Assembly: GCF_027111315.2 (NCBI RefSeq)
Contig: NZ_CP114289.2
Coordinates: forward strand, 4,278,001 to 4,342,000
Reading direction: 5' to 3'
Length of the DNA stretch: 64,000 bases
Source of the DNA: Flavobacterium limnophilum
GTDB taxonomy: Bacteria > Bacteroidota > Bacteroidia > Flavobacteriales > Flavobacteriaceae
In this document: piece by piece, positions 63,603 to 64,000 of the stretch
How positions within the stretch are numbered: position 1 is the stretch's first letter
Layout of the letters: each line of letters begins with the position of its first letter
The notes under the pieces: generated by a model
Database searches by the model: none
Told to the model about the DNA's origin: nothing
What the model saw: the letters and a program-made list of their open reading frames with translations, nothing else
Translations under genes and position numbers: made by a program

Positions 63603-64000
63603 TTGGAAAATAAACCAACATCAATTACATTACATAATTTCACCACCGAAAGTGGCGCATTTTACGCATTTCTTAATTTGAGTTTTCAGGTTTTTGGGCC
63701 AGTCCTGAATACCGCTCCAATTGTTTTGGTAAACCACGCCTTGACCGGAAATTCGCAAGTTGTTGGAGAACACGGTTGGTGGAATAGTCTCATTGGCGAA
63801 AGCAAAACAATCGACATCAATAAATACACTATTTTGGCTTTCAATGTTCCCGGAAATGGTTACGATGATGTCTTGATAGAAAATAACTTGGATTTTAATG
63901 CAAGAGACGTTGCCAAACTTTTTTTGGAAGGAATCAAAATATTGAAAATTCAACAATTGTACGCTATTATTGGTGGTTCTGTTGGCGGAGGAATTGCTTG
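63603..64000 (+). CDS. metX: Homoserine O-acetyltransferase, N-terminal part
   Basis: The frame is open to the window end (132 residues seen). It starts with TTG at 63603, the first start codon after an in-frame TGA (63597-63599); the peptide MENKPTSITLHNF matches the expected N-terminus of Bacteroidota MetX. Features of this alpha/beta-hydrolase: VNHALTGNS, GWWNSLIGESKTIDINKYTILAFNVPGNGYDD and the nucleophile elbow GGSVGGG with the catalytic Ser at 63978-63980. It acetylates homoserine, the substrate of MetY. The rest lies outside the window. Confidence 0.92.
   Translation, partial: MENKPTSITLHNFTTESGAFYAFLNLSFQVFGPVLNTAPIVLVNHALTGNSQVVGEHGWWNSLIGESKTIDINKYTILAFNVPGNGYDDVLIENNLDFNARDVAKLFLEGIKILKIQQLYAIIGGSVGGGIA

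Noticed and set aside
63630..63956. 108-residue minus-strand ORF
   Set aside because: It is antisense to the clear metX coding sequence.

Overview
The window is AT-rich bacterial chromosome from the phylum Bacteroidota, most likely a member of the Flavobacteriaceae close to Flavobacterium. The evidence is the promoter style (TTTG about 20 bases upstream of TAnnTTTG), lipoproteins and SusC-type receptors, a type IX secretion C-terminal sorting domain, GLPGLI and DUF4301 families, start codons preceded by A-rich stretches instead of a Shine-Dalgarno sequence, and several families of short intergenic repeats typical of flavobacterial genomes. I saw no tRNA or rRNA gene, insertion sequence, prophage or CRISPR array.

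Region 1 (1-20.5 kb) is the end of a glycan-degradation locus. All its genes run on the plus strand until the last: GH95 (cut by the window edge), an MGH1-like lipoprotein glycosidase, an unknown AT-rich lipoprotein, a GH78 alpha-L-rhamnosidase, a BNR/Asp-box sialidase-fold lipoprotein, a TIM-barrel epimerase-like protein, a large GH67/GH115-like glycosidase, and two GH2 enzymes. A convergent, T9SS-secreted PL1 pectate lyase follows. The mix (fucose/galactose, rhamnose, uronic acid and beta-galactoside activities plus a pectate lyase) points to pectin, perhaps rhamnogalacturonan. No SusC/SusD pair is present, so it would lie upstream of the window.

Region 2 (21-37 kb) is mostly housekeeping: cysK, a MntA/HepT-type pair, ahcY, a phosphopantetheinyl transferase, GGGP synthase, pnuC followed by a NadR-kinase/DUF4301 fusion, arfB, a TPP-riboswitch-controlled TonB receptor, a Rieske-fold lipoprotein without the usual histidines, greA with a hairpin leader, a HIT protein, a transglutaminase-like protein, a histidine kinase and a DUF3127 protein with an SSB-like acidic tail.

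Region 3 (37-48 kb) holds PAP2, aat and a MOSC protein, then a complete minus-strand thiamine operon thiS-thiC-tenI/thiE2-thiD-thiE-thiG-thiH-thiF under a second TPP riboswitch, followed (upstream on the map) by tag and a lipoprotein gene. Region 4 (48-59.6 kb) has an M3 peptidase, a membrane pyrophosphatase with a cysteine-rich tail, twin small lipoproteins, a deoxynucleoside kinase and a GLPGLI/outer-membrane-protein pair.

Region 5 (59.7-64 kb) is a methionine/SAM block and is the most interesting part. metK appears to carry a SAM-II-like leader. metY is preceded by two small leader ORFs, each followed by a strong terminator; the second is rich in Met and Cys codons. metX starts with TTG and has a SAM-I (S-box) leader. 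Three apparently different RNA-level control devices therefore sit on three genes of one pathway within about 3 kb.
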